The notes: a model not told the origin generated them from the sequence alone. DNA of 33,708 bases from a bacterium (GCA_021811685.1 JAJZNT010000031.1:1-33708); one strand, 5' to 3'; counted from the first letter of the stretch, positions 23,575 to 30,564 are shown. Numbers and translations are program-made.

Positions 23575-24396
23575 CTAAAGTTTCGAATTATTGCTTTTTT
23601 GGGCTGCCAGTTCATAGATGCCGGAGGTAATTCCCATAAAAGACTTAGCGGGTTGTTGCATGCGCCAAACCGCTGAATAGGCCGCTACGTCGGTTAAGCT
23701 TAGACCGGTAGTTAGCGGTGTAACGGATACTTCCCCTTGGTAAGATACATAAATGAGACTTTGATGTATGGTGGTTACGCACCAGGGGTAATTTAGGGTC
23801 AACGAATGAAGCAAGCCCGCCAGTTGGAATAAAGTATTATCTAAACGCACGGACATCGGATAGCGAATGGATACAAGCAGGGATTGTAATTGAGCGGTGC
23901 TGACGGCAAGCGTTACTCGCTCATTCTCAAGAATCGGTGCCGGAGTATCGATTAATATATTGATACTATCCCCGGATAAGGTGATTATTGACGGGCTGCG
24001 GGACAGGTAGCGCTCGAGCAAAATAGCCGTTTCGCTGCTTTTTCCTAAATCTCCGGGTAATAAAACAGAGTCTGACCATTGGTCTAGATCCAACCATTCG
24101 CTTAGCGCGCTGGCTGCAAACTCTCCGCTTTTGGAGCTGGGAGCAAACTCACTTTCCGGCCATATCTTAGCTAGGGTGCGCCTTAGCGCGCTTGGGAACA
24201 GTACTCTAATTGCTCCTGCTCCGGCGCTACTGACCCTAGCATAGGCTTGGGACACAGTGTTAAAGCCGCGCTCGGATCCGCCTATAATCGCCAGTTTTCC
24301 GGCTGACGATTTTTGCTCAGGTTTACTCCAAAGCATATCCGGGTAAAGCGGTTGGTTATTCCCCTGCTGTTTTAAGTACGTATTGTCCATTCTCAT
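23575..24396 (-). CDS. Divergent NAD(P)HX dehydratase / YjeF C-domain-like protein
   Basis: A 273-residue protein. KLAIIGGSERGFNTVSQAYA and SSAGAGAIRVLFPSALRRTL match the beginning of the ribokinase-fold ADP/ATP-dependent NAD(P)H-hydrate dehydratase family (canonical GGSxxYxGAxxLA...GAGxV). Further on, LLPGDLGKSS and LIDTPAPILENE are recognisable only as weak counterparts of GPGLG and TPHPGE. The GxGDxLAG nucleotide-binding motif that should be near the C-terminus is not present. It may have lost activity or changed role. It overlaps the HAD gene by 41 bases. Confidence 0.65.
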   Translation of the reverse strand: MRMDNTYLKQQGNNQPLYPDMLWSKPEQKSSAGKLAIIGGSERGFNTVSQAYARVSSAGAGAIRVLFPSALRRTLAKIWPESEFAPSSKSGEFAASALSEWLDLDQWSDSVLLPGDLGKSSETAILLERYLSRSPSIITLSGDSINILIDTPAPILENERVTLAVSTAQLQSLLVSIRYPMSVRLDNTLFQLAGLLHSLTLNYPWCVTTIHQSLIYVSYQGEVSVTPLTTGLSLTDVAAYSAVWRMQQPAKSFMGITSGIYELAAQKSNNSKL

Positions 24397-25087
24397 GCCT
24401 TAACTTATAAATCATGTTTTTCCGTTCAATAACAATTTGCCAATGCCTTTCTGCTGCGTAATCGAAGAGTTCGCGGGAGGGATTAAAGGCAATTGCTTTT
24501 TGTGCGTACTCAAGCATGCCGATGTCTCCTGCCGAGTCTCCTACAGCGACACTGTCTTTTCTCGCGGCGTGGTGTTTCTTAACTAATTCCGCAAGCCTTT
24601 TTGGTTTAGCGGAAGCTAGTATAGTTGGGCCGTGTTCTTTGTAGTGGTTATTTTCAAACCTATAGGCGGTGCCTACATAATCGTCAAAGCCATAGTACTT
24701 TGCTATCTCGCCTACTAACTCTTCCGGTGAGGCGGATATAGCAAACAGCAGATAGTCTTGCTGCTTTAGCTTCTTGATCAGTTCTCGCGTATACGCATAA
24801 ACTTGCCCCCTGTAGCGTTCAACTACATTGTTGCAGGCTTCGTGAAACGTAGCGTGGTTAATCGAAGGCAGCGATTTTTCGATCAGCCTTATAAGAGCTT
24901 TTTCATAGTCGATAAAGGAATTGGATGAATCGCGGTTTTTCCAATTCATTCTGGCCGATAGTACTTCCTTATACTCACCCGGATCTATCGCTTTAAGTTT
25001 TACTAAAGTATCGGCCATAGCGTGGTATAGTTGCCAGCGGATCAGTGTACCGTCAATGTCAAATACTGCGTAAGGTCGCTGCTTCAT
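24356..25087 (-). CDS. HAD-superfamily phosphatase (subfamily IB, SerB-like)
   Basis: A 243-residue hydrolase from the ATG at 25087; an in-frame TTG at 25102 inside the xth stop region would add five residues. Motif I is AVFDIDGTLIRW with D10 and D12. The conserved Ser/Thr is in LFAISASPEELV. The lysine is in the HGPTILASAKPKRLAEL region, and motif III is VAVGDSAGDIGMLEYA. The cap region after motif I is helical as in subfamily IB. Such enzymes hydrolyse phosphoserine or related small phosphates; the substrate is not determined. It is four bases after xth. Confidence 0.88.
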   Translation of the reverse strand: MKQRPYAVFDIDGTLIRWQLYHAMADTLVKLKAIDPGEYKEVLSARMNWKNRDSSNSFIDYEKALIRLIEKSLPSINHATFHEACNNVVERYRGQVYAYTRELIKKLKQQDYLLFAISASPEELVGEIAKYYGFDDYVGTAYRFENNHYKEHGPTILASAKPKRLAELVKKHHAARKDSVAVGDSAGDIGMLEYAQKAIAFNPSRELFDYAAERHWQIVIERKNMIYKLRHENGQYVLKTAGE

Positions 25088-25091
25088 TGGA

Positions 25092-25892
25092 CTATAGATC
25101 AAGAGTTAGGCTGGTAGGACAATGATCCGATCCGGTTACGTGAGGGTATATTTCTGCCGACTTTACTTTCTGCTGAAGGGCCGAAGAGGCCAGAAAATAG
25201 TCAATACGCCAGCCGACATTCCTAGCCCTGGCATTAGCAAAGTGGCTCCACCAGGTGTAATAGCCATTGCCTTTTTTAAACATGCGCAGCGTGTCTATAA
25301 AGCCGGAGTCTATAAAGGCTTGAAAACCTTGGCGCTCTTCTTTAGTAAAGCCCTTTTTGCCTTCGTTGGGTTTTGGGTTGGCTAGATCGTCAGCGGTATG
25401 CGCTACGTTAAAGTCGCCGCAGGCCACTACCGGCTTGGTTTGCTCCAGTGTCTTTAAGTAAGCTAAAAATGCCGGATCCCAGTGCTTGAAACGTAAGCTA
25501 AGGCGGCTCAGGTCGTCCTTTGTATTCGGAGTGTAAACCCCAACCAGAAAGAAGTCCTTAAATTCTGCAGTGATCACCCTGCCCTCTTTATTAGGGTCGC
25601 CGTATATATCGCCTTTTAATTTATGGTCTTTGATAATTTCTTCAGGCAGCCCGTAAATGATACTAATCGGTTCCTTCTTTGAGAGTAATGCTACGCCTGA
25701 ATATCCGGGTTTGTCTGCGGGGTACCAGTAGCTCTTGTAGCCATTCTCCGGCAGGTTTATTTGGTTGGGCTTAGCCTTGATCTCCTGGAGAACTAAAACG
25801 TCAGGATGGTATGTCTTAATAAAGGCGTCCCATGCACCCTTGTTTACTAGTGCCCTTATGCCGTTTACGTTCCACGAAAACAATGTACTCAT
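25092..25892 (-). CDS. xth: Exodeoxyribonuclease III (AP endonuclease)
   Basis: A 266-residue Mg-dependent enzyme of base-excision repair that cuts DNA 5' of abasic sites. Motifs are SWNVNGIRAL at the start, VLVLQEIKA with the catalytic glutamate, GVYTPN, ACGDFNVAHT, GWRIDYFLAS and the C-terminal GSDHCPTSLTL with the catalytic histidine. Its length is standard for ExoIII. It leads a three-gene minus-strand cluster (xth, HAD, YjeF-like) and is divergent from pyrH. Confidence 0.96.
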   Translation of the reverse strand: MSTLFSWNVNGIRALVNKGAWDAFIKTYHPDVLVLQEIKAKPNQINLPENGYKSYWYPADKPGYSGVALLSKKEPISIIYGLPEEIIKDHKLKGDIYGDPNKEGRVITAEFKDFFLVGVYTPNTKDDLSRLSLRFKHWDPAFLAYLKTLEQTKPVVACGDFNVAHTADDLANPKPNEGKKGFTKEERQGFQAFIDSGFIDTLRMFKKGNGYYTWWSHFANARARNVGWRIDYFLASSALQQKVKSAEIYPHVTGSDHCPTSLTLDL

Positions 25893-25946
25893 CTACTAAA
25901 AGAAGTATAGCCACCGCTTAATCAATTTGCTAGACTTGTTGTTTAG

Positions 25947-26660
25947 ATGGCTGAGCCCTATAAGCGCCTACTTATAAAGATATCCGGTGAGCAGTTAGCT
26001 GGAAAGTATGATGTTGGTATTGATCCGGACATTGCTGACTATTTAGCGAAAGAAATAAAAAAAGTAATCGGAAAGGGCTGCCAGTTAGTAGTCGTAGTGG
26101 GCGGCGGCAATATGGTTAGAGGGGCAAAGCTGGCCGGGCATGGACTAAAGAGAGTAACGGCCGACCAGATGGGTATGTTAAGCGGCCTAATAAACTCAAT
26201 GTTTTTAACTGACATCTTAGAGAGTAATGCTATTGATACCAGGTGCCTGAGCAATGTATTTGCCGATCAGGTCGCTGAAGCCTATTCCTATAGGCGAGCC
26301 GTAAAGCACCTGGAGAACAATCGGGTCGTTGTTGTGGCCGGCGGTATTGGCAGGCCCTATTTTACTCACGATACCGCTGCCGTCAGTATCGCCTTAGAGC
26401 TTGATTGCCAGGCGGTATTAAAAGCTACTAAGTTTGACGGTGTTTTCGATAAAGACCCGGCCAAATATTCCGATGCTAAAAAGATTAAGCAAATGACTTT
26501 TGATGAAGCCTTAGCCAATAGTGATATTCAGGTTATGGATAAAGCGGCAATCGGCTTAGCTATGGAGCATAATATGCCGGTTATTGTTTTTGACCCGATG
26601 GCGGCTGACAATATTTTAAGGGTTAGCGCAGGCGAACAAGTAGGCACCCTGATTAAATAG
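25947..26660 (+). CDS. pyrH: UMP kinase
   Basis: A 237-residue amino-acid-kinase-fold enzyme that phosphorylates UMP to UDP. The N-terminus RLLIKISGEQLAG carries the phosphate-binding lysine and SGE; VVVVGGGNMVRGAK binds the nucleotide; RVTADQMGMLSGLINSMFL and AGGIGRPYFTHDTAAVS are typical PyrH motifs, and KATKFDGVFDKDP is the usual late motif. An extended -10 (TGC-TAGACT, 25928-25936) ends ten bases before the ATG, so the mRNA may have almost no leader. It is monocistronic here and converges with the DUF6159-like gene. Confidence 0.96.
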   Translation: MAEPYKRLLIKISGEQLAGKYDVGIDPDIADYLAKEIKKVIGKGCQLVVVVGGGNMVRGAKLAGHGLKRVTADQMGMLSGLINSMFLTDILESNAIDTRCLSNVFADQVAEAYSYRRAVKHLENNRVVVVAGGIGRPYFTHDTAAVSIALELDCQAVLKATKFDGVFDKDPAKYSDAKKIKQMTFDEALANSDIQVMDKAAIGLAMEHNMPVIVFDPMAADNILRVSAGEQVGTLIK

Positions 26661-26669
26661 CCGGCTAGT

Positions 26670-27884
26670 TTAGGTAGTCTTGCCTCCTAGTCCGAAAAGA
26701 CCTTTGCGCTTTCTGCTAATAAACACCGAGTTGATAAGTTCTGCGTCAAAGGCTGCAGGAATCTGTCTGTACTGGGCAAAATAGAATAGTGCCGTATTAA
26801 GCACGTTAGACGCCGTAGTCATTAAAATACTGAATGCCATAAATAATAACGCAATAAACGCTATACTTATTAACCCGCCAATTACGTGGCCTATTAGTGA
26901 AGCTAAAAATATAAACACTAAACTGATCGGTATTAGTACGACGATAAACAGAATTATAGTAACGGCGCCAAAAGAAACCCTGCCAACGAGGTTCTCGCCC
27001 CATGTAGATATTAGCAGCTTAGTTGAGCGTCTAATGGATTTAAAAGCGTTGTCGTCAGACGTAACTATTACCGGAATTACGAACAGTCGTGCCAGTGACC
27101 ATAGAGCCCCTATGATCAAGGCAATAATTCTGCCAAGCAGTTTAGAGCGTTCAGCAATAACCCTTAAGATTAAACCTATGCTTGCTTCAATAAACGAAAA
27201 GACAAACAGCGTTCCACTCTTTGACCAGGCCATCTTCATATAGTGGGTGTAGTCCTGTGACTGACCATGGAACAAGTCAATTACGTTCGCTACTAGGCCG
27301 GCGGAGTATATATTAATTACAAAATAAGCTAGAATATAGTAAAGAAAAGCCACTACATAGCCGGCGGGTTTAAGGGATGAGTAGCTTGATCTGCTCGTAG
27401 TGCTGGTTTGTAAGAGAACGTGTTTACCGACAATAAAGATGACTGCATAAACTATGGTTAATATTAGGCCCACTAAAAAGCTCATAAACATATAGCGCGT
27501 AAGCTTCTTATTGTTCTTTAACAATCTAAGGCTTTGTTTAAAAAGCAGCCAGCCTGTCCTAAAACGTCCTCTGGTGATTGTCGCGGCTGGTTGGGGCTGA
27601 GAATTTGTCTCGCCAAGTTGAACTATGGGTGTTTCCGCTTCTTGTTGAGTTGGCTGTTGAGTATCTATTGCCTGATTTTGCATTTCCGGGCTTTGTTCGG
27701 TGTTAGGCACAACATCGTTTTGTACTAGCAAGAAAGCACTATTTATTAGATTGTCTTGCCAACCTGCTTGTTGCAGCTGGGTGCGGATCTCATTCGGATT
27801 AAGCCCTGTGTGTAATTGCTGCTTGATGTAATCCCTTAGTTGATCGGCGGCCGCATTCGTCTCCTGATGATTCTGATTATCCAT
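26670..27884 (-). CDS. DUF6159-like polytopic membrane protein
   Basis: About 404 residues from the ATG at 27884 (MDNQNHQETN). A longer frame to 27989 exists, but its N-terminus looks non-coding and overlaps promoter-like DNA. Residues 1-60 include a UBA/SHOCT-like helical segment (LRDYIKQQLHTGLNPNEIRT, LQQAGW) that occurs in CPR membrane proteins. From about residue 105 there are about six membrane helices. FRTGWLLFKQSLRLLKNNKK, IYSAGLVANVIDLFHGQ and FVIPVIVTSDDNAFKSIRRS match the DUF6159 pattern. Function is unknown; a membrane transport or envelope role is only a guess. Confidence 0.75.
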   Translation of the reverse strand: MDNQNHQETNAAADQLRDYIKQQLHTGLNPNEIRTQLQQAGWQDNLINSAFLLVQNDVVPNTEQSPEMQNQAIDTQQPTQQEAETPIVQLGETNSQPQPAATITRGRFRTGWLLFKQSLRLLKNNKKLTRYMFMSFLVGLILTIVYAVIFIVGKHVLLQTSTTSRSSYSSLKPAGYVVAFLYYILAYFVINIYSAGLVANVIDLFHGQSQDYTHYMKMAWSKSGTLFVFSFIEASIGLILRVIAERSKLLGRIIALIIGALWSLARLFVIPVIVTSDDNAFKSIRRSTKLLISTWGENLVGRVSFGAVTIILFIVVLIPISLVFIFLASLIGHVIGGLISIAFIALLFMAFSILMTTASNVLNTALFYFAQYRQIPAAFDAELINSVFISRKRKGLFGLGGKTT

Positions 27885-28022
27885 AATGAATATGCTTAAT
27901 TTTCCTACCAGTATACTACTTATTGCCTCATGAACGCTGACTTTGTTTGTGAAGGTATATATAACGGCACAATTTTTAGACTGGCACATAAAAAGGTATA
28001 GAAAATATTCTTTTCCAGAAAA

Positions 28023-28050
28023 TTGACATAATTCTATAATTATTTACTAT
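28023..28050 (+). promoter_or_regulatory. Promoter of the small-gene island
   Basis: TTGACA (28023-28028) and TACTAT (28045-28050) with a 16-base spacer. A hairpin TGAGC-TTAAGT-GCTCA lies in the leader before the ATG at 28096. A second TATAAT at 28035 could act as an alternative -10. Confidence 0.5.
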
Positions 28051-28095
28051 GTAATTATTCGGTTGAGCTTAAGTGCTCATTTCGACGATTAGGTT

Positions 28096-28299
28096 ATGAG
28101 TAAGACGGAACGAAGGTCGCTAGCAGGGCTGCATAAGACAACGCTACTAAGGGCTTTTGTTGAGTTTGCTCCAGAAGACCTGCACATTGACAAGATAAAA
28201 TGGTGCGAATTCAAGATGGGATCCCCGTCATATCTAAACATAGGTATACGGGAACCTCATCTTGAAAGAGAACTTTGCGCGCAAAAGATGGAGGAGTAG
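28096..28299 (+). CDS. Small hypothetical protein, 67 aa
   Basis: A 67-residue, charged, cytoplasmic-looking protein (MSKTERRSLAGLHKTTLL, LHIDKIKWCEFKMG, IGIREPHLERELCAQ). I recognise no family. It is supported by the promoter 45 bases upstream, by codirection with the next gene and by the absence of any better frame, but it could be spurious. Confidence 0.45.
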   Translation: MSKTERRSLAGLHKTTLLRAFVEFAPEDLHIDKIKWCEFKMGSPSYLNIGIREPHLERELCAQKMEE

Positions 28300-28346
28300 T
28301 ATATCGTTGTTTCAGTAGTTGATCTACTCTAAAAAGAAGGTCTATT

Positions 28347-28697
28347 GTGTACACTATCCGTAACTTAATGGGTAAAGCGGTTAGCCTATGCACGACAAGC
28401 GGTGTCGTCCTGAAATCGTGGGAGCCCGACAGTTTTGTCGCCTTCGCAGCGCCTACCTTCCGCCCTGATAGATGCGTAGATATCGATGGCCACATAGTCG
28501 AAGTGGTTAGATCTGAGTATAGGCCACTTGTTAATCTTCCAGCTCCAACTGAAGGAGTTTTTTTGCTGGTGACTTATAGTGTCGCAAAAGCTGCCAGATG
28601 CGAGGGGCGTACGACTGAAGATTTACTCACTCCCAACGATGTAATCAAGGACGAAAAAAATCGGATTATCGGATGCACTCGTTTTGCGCGGCTATAG
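28347..28697 (+). CDS. Phage-type conserved hypothetical protein, 116 aa
   Basis: A 116-residue protein from a GTG with AGAAGG six bases upstream. Its layout is a start of YTIRNLMGKAVSL, then VVRSEYRPLVNLPAPTEGVF, LLVTYSVAKAA, LLTPNDV and the end DEKNRIIGCTRFARL. I have seen this arrangement in small phage- and plasmid-borne proteins of the kind starting NLTPHxV and ending DExGRIIGxxxFxRL. This is recognition by resemblance, not a verified family hit. The function is unknown. It lies in the island between the DUF6159-like gene and tRNA-Ser. Confidence 0.65.
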   Translation: MYTIRNLMGKAVSLCTTSGVVLKSWEPDSFVAFAAPTFRPDRCVDIDGHIVEVVRSEYRPLVNLPAPTEGVFLLVTYSVAKAARCEGRTTEDLLTPNDVIKDEKNRIIGCTRFARL

Positions 28698-28707
28698 TCA
28701 GTCTATG

Positions 28708-28770
28708 GGAGGGTGGTTAGACGAGGCTTAGATCTCGGTGATACTTAGATGTCTTTGCTAACCACCCTCC
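28708..28770. repeat. 13-bp perfect inverted repeat
   Basis: GGAGGGTGGTTAG (28708-28720) and CTAACCACCCTCC (28758-28770) are exact reverse complements across a 37-base loop. The loop contains CTTAGAT twice (near 28727 and 28744) and a small GAG/CTC hairpin. No T-run follows, so a simple intrinsic terminator is unlikely. It sits between the 116-residue gene and the promoter of the ribozyme-kinase unit. Confidence 0.85.
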
Positions 28771-28771
28771 G

Positions 28772-28780
28772 TGCTATAAA
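28772..28780 (+). promoter_or_regulatory. Extended -10 promoter of the ribozyme-kinase transcript
   Basis: TGC-TATAAA begins two bases after the inverted repeat ends. The predicted start, near 28787, gives a pyrimidine-rich leader of about 50 bases before the ribozyme cleavage site. No good -35 is visible; the inverted repeat occupies that region. Confidence 0.45.
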
Positions 28781-28832
28781 AGTACACTCTATCTCTCTTT
28801 GCATTCTCATTCACTAATTTATCTTGTCAATA

Positions 28833-28885
28833 ATCGTTCTGCGGATGTGTATCCGTGCTGATGAGTCCAAAAGGACGAAAACGAT
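28833..28885 (+). ncRNA. Type III hammerhead ribozyme in the 5' leader of the kinase gene
   Basis: All invariant core positions are present in order. Stem III is ATCGT (28833-28837) with ACGAT (28881-28885). U16.1 is T28838 and H17 is C28839, so cleavage falls between 28839 and 28840. Stem I is TGCGGAT (28840-28846), loop GTGT, ATCCGTG (28851-28857). The core box CTGATGA spans 28858-28864. Stem II is GTCC-AAAA-GGAC (28865-28876) with the required G10.1-C11.1 pair. GAAA is 28877-28880, whose last A pairs with U16.1. Stem III is the open helix, hence type III. The next base is the first of the kinase ATG. Cleavage would leave a 2',3'-cyclic phosphate on the leader and a 5'-OH on the mRNA. Confidence 0.92.
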
Positions 28886-29377
28886 ATGTTAAATCTAGAG
28901 CAGCAATTAAAGGGTTCAGTAGAACCATACGTTGTTAAGGGTGTTGGTGTGCCTGGAAGCGGTAAAACGACTATGCTTAAGGTTATTGCCCGGAATCTTG
29001 AAATAGTACGAATCTGCCCCGACGATATTCGGCAAGAATTGACCGGTTCAGACGAAGACCAATCGATTAATGACGAAGTATGGGCCGAAGCCTTCCGGCG
29101 TATTGGCGTTAACCTAAAGCTTGGGCGTTCGGTTATAGTTGACGCTACGCATACCGAAGCTAAATTACGCCCTAAACAGGTCGCAAAGTATCGCAGGAAC
29201 GGCGCAGAAAAGGTCATTGCTGTGGTTTTTGATACCCCTCTAGCTGTTGCAAAGCAGCGCAATAAAACCCGAAGCCGAATAGTTCCTCTTTATGTGATTA
29301 ACAGAAAGCACACAGAACTTAAGAAGCAAACGGTTAGTTGCCGTGAGGGATTTGATGCTGTATACGTTGTCAGATAG
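28886..29377 (+). CDS. P-loop polynucleotide kinase-like protein
   Basis: A 163-residue kinase domain. The Walker A motif is GVPGSGKTT (residues 21-29). RICPDDIRQELTGSDEDQS (42-60) has the D-D-x-R acceptor-binding motif seen in T4 polynucleotide kinase (NRDDxRQ). LGRSVIVDATHTEAKLRP (79-96) is the matching VIVDxTxxxxxxR strand of the AAA_33/Pnkp group. An arginine-rich lid (KQRNKTRSR) is at about 123-131. The length equals the kinase half of T4 Pnkp only; no phosphatase or ligase domain is attached. The expected reaction is transfer of gamma-phosphate to a 5'-OH nucleic acid end, though zeta-toxin or small-molecule kinases share the fold. The start codon abuts the hammerhead ribozyme. AGGA inside ribozyme stem II (28872-28875) is the only Shine-Dalgarno candidate. 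Confidence 0.8.
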   Translation: MLNLEQQLKGSVEPYVVKGVGVPGSGKTTMLKVIARNLEIVRICPDDIRQELTGSDEDQSINDEVWAEAFRRIGVNLKLGRSVIVDATHTEAKLRPKQVAKYRRNGAEKVIAVVFDTPLAVAKQRNKTRSRIVPLYVINRKHTELKKQTVSCREGFDAVYVVR

Positions 29378-29416
29378 AGATAAGAGTTCATATCGAATTA
29401 GACTTGTTCCGGCGGC

Positions 29417-29432
29417 ATAAGCTATAGCTTAT
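29417..29432. repeat. 16-bp palindrome after the kinase gene
   Basis: ATAAGCTATAGCTTAT, a perfect palindrome 40 bases after the kinase stop, followed by TTTC. It can form ATAAGC-TATA-GCTTAT and may serve as a weak terminator. The rest of the stretch to tRNA-Ser shows nothing else. Confidence 0.5.
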
Positions 29433-29496
29433 TTTCAACTAGGTAATTTATTTAATACACCTTGTTTAGCTTTTTGTATTAGCTTCATGTTCTGTC

Positions 29497-29585
29497 TGGC
29501 GGAGGGAGAGGGATTCGAACCCTCGAGGGCTAATGCCCAACACGCTTTCCAAGCGTGCGCCATAGACCAACTAGGCGACCCCTCC
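29497..29585 (-). tRNA. tRNA-Ser (anticodon GGA)
   Basis: Class II tRNA of 89 bases on the minus strand: acceptor GGAGGGG with TCCCTCC, anticodon stem CACGC/GCGTG with loop TTGGAAA (anticodon GGA), long variable arm, T-arm GAGGG-TTCGAAT-CCCTC, discriminator G and encoded CCA. A TATAAT lies upstream on the minus strand (29596-29601). Its 3' end faces the ribozyme-kinase island. Confidence 0.95.
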
Positions 29586-29676
29586 GTAAGTAGGTATTAT
29601 ACATAATCTGTTAGGACTAAATTACTACAATAATCATTGCTAAAAAGCAAACTCACGAAGTAAAATTAATAAAGCA

Positions 29677-30564
29677 ATGTCCTTAATTAAGCTTGAAGAC
29701 GTCAGTAAACTGTACGGCTTCGGCGACGCCACTACCCTGGCGTTAGACGAAGTTAACCTTGCCATAGATAAGGGCGAGTTTGTTGCGGTTATGGGGCCGA
29801 GTGGCTGCGGCAAAAGCACGCTGCTTAATATTATGGGGCTGCTTGATCGTCCTACTCATGGCACCTACAGGTTACAAAATCGTTTAGTGGACCGTTTAAG
29901 CCAGAACCGGGCCGCCAAACTTAGACGGGACACTATAGGCTTTATCTTTCAGTCGTATAATCTATTGCCTAAGCTTACGGTTCTGGAAAATGTGGCTTTG
30001 CCGCTTGCATATAAGGGTGTGGGTGTAACCAAAAGAGTTAAGTTGGCCAGTCAAATCCTCGAACGGGTAGGTATGCAGAACCGTGAGTACTTTTTCCCGA
30101 ACCAGCTATCCGGAGGCCAGATTCAATGTGCCGCAATTGCCAGAGCTCTGGTTAATGACCCTTCAATTATTATTGCGGACGAACCGACGGGCAACCTGGA
30201 TAGTGCCGGCAGCCGTTTGGTTATGGAGCTGTTAAGTGAAATCCATAAAATGGGCAACACCATAATTTTTGTTACCCATAACCCCGAATTAACCAAGTAT
30301 GCCACTCGAGTAGTTTATATGCATGACGGCATGATAATTGAAGACGAGACTACCAGCATAGGAGAGGTTGCTAAAACTGCTAAGCGGCGGATGTATTCCC
30401 TGCCTAAGAAAACTGCAGAGGATGATTTAGCCGGCGTATCCTTACTGATGAAAGTAGTACCGGACAAAACAGAGGTTCCGTCTTCCAGCGGCCAGGCAAA
30501 GTCAAAGCAAGCTAACTCAACCAAACGCAAGCGCCGTTATATGAAAGCAAAGAGACAGAAATGA
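29677..30564 (+). CDS. MacB/LolD-type ABC transporter ATP-binding protein
   Basis: A 295-residue ATPase. Walker A is GPSGCGKST (40-48), the Q-loop is FQSYNLLPKLTVLENV, the signature is LSGGQIQCAAIARAL, Walker B is IIIADEPTGNLDS and the H-loop is FVTHNPELTKYA. The signature has Cys where the family nearly always has Arg (LSGGQxQR). A basic, disordered C-terminal extension of about 65 residues (ending KRKRRYMKAKRQK) is unusual. It overlaps the permease gene by four bases (ATGA), showing a two-gene exporter. The substrate is unknown; relatives export peptides, antibiotics or lipoproteins. A small TTGCT/AGCAA hairpin and a TGC-TAAAAA element lie upstream. Confidence 0.93.
   Translation: MSLIKLEDVSKLYGFGDATTLALDEVNLAIDKGEFVAVMGPSGCGKSTLLNIMGLLDRPTHGTYRLQNRLVDRLSQNRAAKLRRDTIGFIFQSYNLLPKLTVLENVALPLAYKGVGVTKRVKLASQILERVGMQNREYFFPNQLSGGQIQCAAIARALVNDPSIIIADEPTGNLDSAGSRLVMELLSEIHKMGNTIIFVTHNPELTKYATRVVYMHDGMIIEDETTSIGEVAKTAKRRMYSLPKKTAEDDLAGVSLLMKVVPDKTEVPSSSGQAKSKQANSTKRKRRYMKAKRQK

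Noticed and set aside
23409-23615. A 68-codon minus-strand frame after the YjeF-like gene
   Set aside because: Composition and overlap with the end of the upstream gene suggest chance; no start signal or family resemblance.
28819-29262. A 147-codon minus-strand frame opposite the kinase gene
   Set aside because: It is the antisense shadow of a well-supported kinase frame and covers the ribozyme; its Ser/Arg-rich composition is typical of shadows.
30420-30450. CTGATGAAAG resembling a second hammerhead core
   Set aside because: It lies inside the ABC ATPase coding frame with no stem II or GAAA partner and no cleavage-site strand. The CTGATGAG at 2598 and the minus-strand matches in topA and the pseudouridine synthase gene fail likewise.
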